Shown piece by piece: positions 6,915 through 8,926 of a DNA stretch of 8,926 nt (positions are counted from its first letter, which is position 1; the number at the start of each line of letters is the position of its first letter). Source of the stretch: an archaeon (lineage in GTDB: Archaea; Nanobdellota; Nanobdellia; Pacearchaeales; GW2011-AR1). The position numbers and the translations under genes are program-made. The notes under the pieces are model-generated. The model worked only from the letters and a program-made list of their open reading frames with translations, did not search any database and was not told where the DNA came from. The stretch covers positions 1 to 8,926 of the forward strand of contig DAHVOT010000031.1 in assembly GCA_027318675.1 (NCBI GenBank), written 5' to 3'.

Positions 6915-8306
6915 TCATTGAACCCTAGCTGTAAATGGGGAATTTTCAGAAATATACACAGAATAATAATTATAATTTGGATCTTCTTTGTACGGTTTTA
7001 ACAAAAGGGGTTCTCTTTTATACACTATTTCCAAAGATTTATCTTTTTCTACTTTAAATATCAGAAATATCTTTTCTATTTCTTTTTTTGGCAAAGTGGT
7101 TAAAATATTAAATTCTATTTCTTTATACTTTTCTCTTTTATTCTCTTTAAATTCAATATAAGAGCGCGAAGAAGGGAATTCATGTTTTGGAAAAATAGCC
7201 GCAGTTTCAAGGTATTTATTTTCTGATTCTAAGATTATGGGATTTGATCCTGAAGAGCTTTGTTCTAAAACATTCTCTGGAAAATCTTCTTGAAATGAAT
7301 TAATTTTATGAAAAGGTAAAAACTTTAATCTGAATGCCCTTACTTTTGTGGAATCTGAATATCCATTTATTTTTTGATATACTAAATAGTCCTGCTTTAT
7401 TATCTTTTTTGGAGACTTAATTGTATAATTAAATGAAAAAAATGATTGATTTTCAACCTGTTTTATAAATCCTTTGTGAGTTAAACTAAAATCAGATAAA
7501 TCCGATGAATTAATTATGGTCCACTCTCTTGGAAAATAAAATAAAAATTCTCCAGAAAGGTTGTGGGAAGAATTAAAATAAGGATTAATTATTACTTCTT
7601 CGTTGGATGGGATGTATAAAAAATTCTTTTTTATCTTACATTTATCACAAAATATATTTACTCCAATATCTAAATAATCCAAATTATAGATATATATTCT
7701 TTCGTATACCTCTTCATTTTGTCCATTATATCCAGAAGACAAAATAAACTCGTTTTTTCCCTTAGAGAGAGGAATTGAAAAAATAGAAGAATTACAATTT
7801 TCACACAAAGTACCATTGAAGTACCCCTCTGAAGAGTTTATCTGATAATTAATCTTATCGAAATTTTTGTAAGAAGAAAAGCTTACAGGAACAGATGAAG
7901 AATTAAGAAACAAATTTTTATCTTTTATGTCTAGTGAAACAGCTTTTTTTACCTCCATATCTGGAAATATATTATATCCTTCATCCGTTAAATAAAGGGA
8001 TACTGGTTCTGCCACTAATCCTCTTTTTAAATCGTAAACTTCTGCAAATACTTTTTTACCTGTTGAAAATTGAACTGAGGAAATATTTTCAAGATCACAA
8101 CAAAACTTGTTTTCTGGACTTATCTGACAATTTGTGGAATCAGAGATATTTTCTGCATAATACACCTGGACATTTGCCCAATCTGCTGAAAGTTTATTTG
8201 AATCATTTACAAATCCACAAACAAAACTGGAATTTACCAAGTTTATATTTAATACAAATAAACTAAAAACAGCTAAAGCCAAGCATAAATTAAAAATAAC
8301 TTTCAT
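6915..8306 (-). CDS. Secreted glycoprotein-like protein of unknown function
   Basis: 463 residues from the ATG at 8306. An in-frame ATG at 8327 would add seven residues (MFFHIQF), but the MKV start leaves a clean signal peptide and sits about 26 bases from a TATA-like box. Residues 1 to about 25 form a hydrophobic signal sequence (MKVIFNLCLALAVFSLFVLN). The rest is beta-rich with many N-x-S/T sequons. Cysteines occur at 30, 60, 69-70 and in two CxxC pairs, CENC (168-171) and CDKC (220-223), which could be disulfides or a metal site. Residues about 380-463 are Lys/Glu-rich strands ending in SPFTARVQ, loosely resembling the C-terminal beta domains of archaeal surface proteins. There is no C-terminal membrane segment, so it is probably secreted or held by partners. 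I do not recognise the family. It lies between the membrane protease and the regulator/giant-protein pair, all on one strand. Confidence 0.8.
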   Translation of the reverse strand: MKVIFNLCLALAVFSLFVLNINLVNSSFVCGFVNDSNKLSADWANVQVYYAENISDSTNCQISPENKFCCDLENISSVQFSTGKKVFAEVYDLKRGLVAEPVSLYLTDEGYNIFPDMEVKKAVSLDIKDKNLFLNSSSVPVSFSSYKNFDKINYQINSSEGYFNGTLCENCNSSIFSIPLSKGKNEFILSSGYNGQNEEVYERIYIYNLDYLDIGVNIFCDKCKIKKNFLYIPSNEEVIINPYFNSSHNLSGEFLFYFPREWTIINSSDLSDFSLTHKGFIKQVENQSFFSFNYTIKSPKKIIKQDYLVYQKINGYSDSTKVRAFRLKFLPFHKINSFQEDFPENVLEQSSSGSNPIILESENKYLETAAIFPKHEFPSSRSYIEFKENKREKYKEIEFNILTTLPKKEIEKIFLIFKVEKDKSLEIVYKREPLLLKPYKEDPNYNYYSVYISENSPFTARVQ

Positions 8307-8328
8307 AAATTGGATATGAAAGAACATT

Positions 8329-8338
8329 ATAAAAAAGT
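8329..8338 (-). promoter_or_regulatory. TATA-box-like element before the secreted-protein gene
   Basis: On the minus strand the 34-base gap reads TTTTTTATAA at 8338-8329. Its centre is about 26 bases upstream of the ATG at 8306, the usual spacing between an archaeal TATA box and the transcription start. Transcription would then begin at or next to that ATG, giving a leaderless message. The T6 run at 8336-8331 just after the upstream gene's stop could also act as an archaeal oligo-T terminator. Inference from spacing and composition only, in a very AT-rich background. Confidence 0.4.
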
Positions 8339-8340
8339 TT

Positions 8341-8926
8341 CTAACTATCTGTTAAATGGATAAAATCTTCTTCTGTTGTTCTTGATTTTGCAAGAATAAG
8401 TATTGCTAAAATTATTATCCCTGCTCCAAACATAGAAAAAAAGGTAGAGATTGTTGAAGAGAAGCCTAAATCAATAAAATCCTGATATGCTATCAGAATG
8501 TCAAATCCAATTATTAAGAGAGATATTTCTTTCATAAACGTGCCCCCTCCAAAAAAGAATAGGAAAGCCACTAAAACAGGTAGAAAAATTCCTCCAAATA
8601 TTATTTTATTTAGTGAATCTGGAGAATTATTACATAATATCTCTGTATGTGGCAAACTACCATCATAAATGATTCTTTCAAGTTCGCAATCTGTGGTAAT
8701 TTTGGAGACAAAAAAATGACCTGCTTCATGTATTGCTAGTGTTCCTATAAAAACGAAATTTGTGAGTATCACTATAAATATAAAATATCTTAAAAAATCA
8801 AATAAATAATAGCTTTTTTTTAATTTTATTTTTCTATCTGATGTCAAAATTGGAATATTCTTTAAGTCTATTAAAAAGAAAAAAATAAATAAAAAGAAAA
8901 ATAAATTAGAGACTAAACTTATTATT
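8341..8926 (-). CDS. Membrane zinc metalloprotease, M50/site-2-protease-like (5' partial)
   Basis: The visible part has 194 codons and ends in TAG at 8343-8341. A TTG at 8847-8845 could be taken as a start, but the frame stays open upstream to the window edge and encodes another hydrophobic segment, so the true start is outside. About five membrane segments are visible (visible-part numbering): 1-20, about 42-65, 107-127, 133-152 and 157-179. The second leads into H66-E-A-G-H70 (bases 8730-8716), the HExxH zinc signature. The loop after it holds C80 and C98. The canonical M50 third-ligand motif NxxPxxxxDG is absent; aspartates 149 and 152 in YQDFIDLG are the best candidates for a third ligand. 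Known for the family: such proteins cut substrates within or near the membrane. Substrate unknown. It lies 34 bases upstream of the next gene on the same strand. Confident as an HExxH membrane protein, less so as an active M50 member. Confidence 0.75.
   Translation of the reverse strand, partial: IISLVSNLFFFLFIFFFLIDLKNIPILTSDRKIKLKKSYYLFDFLRYFIFIVILTNFVFIGTLAIHEAGHFFVSKITTDCELERIIYDGSLPHTEILCNNSPDSLNKIIFGGIFLPVLVAFLFFFGGGTFMKEISLLIIGFDILIAYQDFIDLGFSSTISTFFSMFGAGIIILAILILAKSRTTEEDFIHLTDS

Noticed and set aside
7934..8266. Plus-strand open frame of 110 codons
   Set aside because: Antisense to the N-terminal half of the secreted protein, which has a clear signal peptide and promoter. The plus frame is Leu/Tyr/Ile-rich shadow sequence.
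8304..8327. ATG at 8327 as start of the secreted protein
   Set aside because: It adds MFFHIQF before a signal peptide already complete from the ATG at 8306, and lies too close to the TATA-like box to be on the transcript.

Overview
The window is AT-rich and gene-dense. All genes lie on the minus strand, so the reading order runs from high to low coordinates. I think it comes from a small-genome archaeon of the DPANN type (Pacearchaeota/Woesearchaeota-like). Four things suggest this: TATA-box-like promoters placed so that transcripts would be leaderless, an archaeal-style small winged-helix protein, long Asn/Ser/Thr-rich secreted proteins full of N-glycosylation sequons, and a surface-protein module (EF-hand loop, then a conserved stretch ending in ...DLKIVGG.LEFDYIVDP) that I associate with these archaea. 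The lineage is inference; no rRNA or ribosomal gene is present to confirm it.

Layout in transcription order. (1) 8926-8341: the 3' part of a multi-pass membrane protein with an HEAGH zinc-protease motif (M50/site-2-protease-like). Its frame is still open at the window edge, so its start lies outside. (2) 8306-6915: a 463-residue secreted protein of unknown function with a signal peptide, many sequons and two CxxC pairs. (3) 6914-6824: a 91-base noncoding gap with two TATA-like boxes and a perfect 7-bp inverted repeat. (4) 6823-6590: a 77-residue winged-helix DNA-binding protein. (5) 6588 to base 1 and beyond: a giant secreted protein whose ATG lies one base after the regulator's stop. I read this frame codon by codon and found 2196 uninterrupted codons; its C-terminus is outside the window.

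The giant protein is the main feature. After a signal peptide and an N-terminal conserved archaeal module come a beta-rich domain, an Ig-like domain and two copies of a super-repeat of about 730 residues. Each super-repeat has the same order: a cysteine-bearing Ig-like pair, a DUF2341 domain, a concanavalin-A-like (lectin-type) domain, a conserved linker domain, a fibronectin-III-like domain and another Ig-like domain. The lectin slot holds a different type of domain in each copy, while the flanking domains are clearly homologous. This looks like a modular adhesin.

Together the genes describe a cell-envelope locus: a membrane protease, a secreted protein, and a small regulator translationally coupled to a giant surface protein. 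A role in attachment to other cells or to polysaccharide is inference from the lectin-type domains. No tRNA, rRNA, CRISPR array, insertion sequence or origin was seen. The plus strand has no convincing gene.
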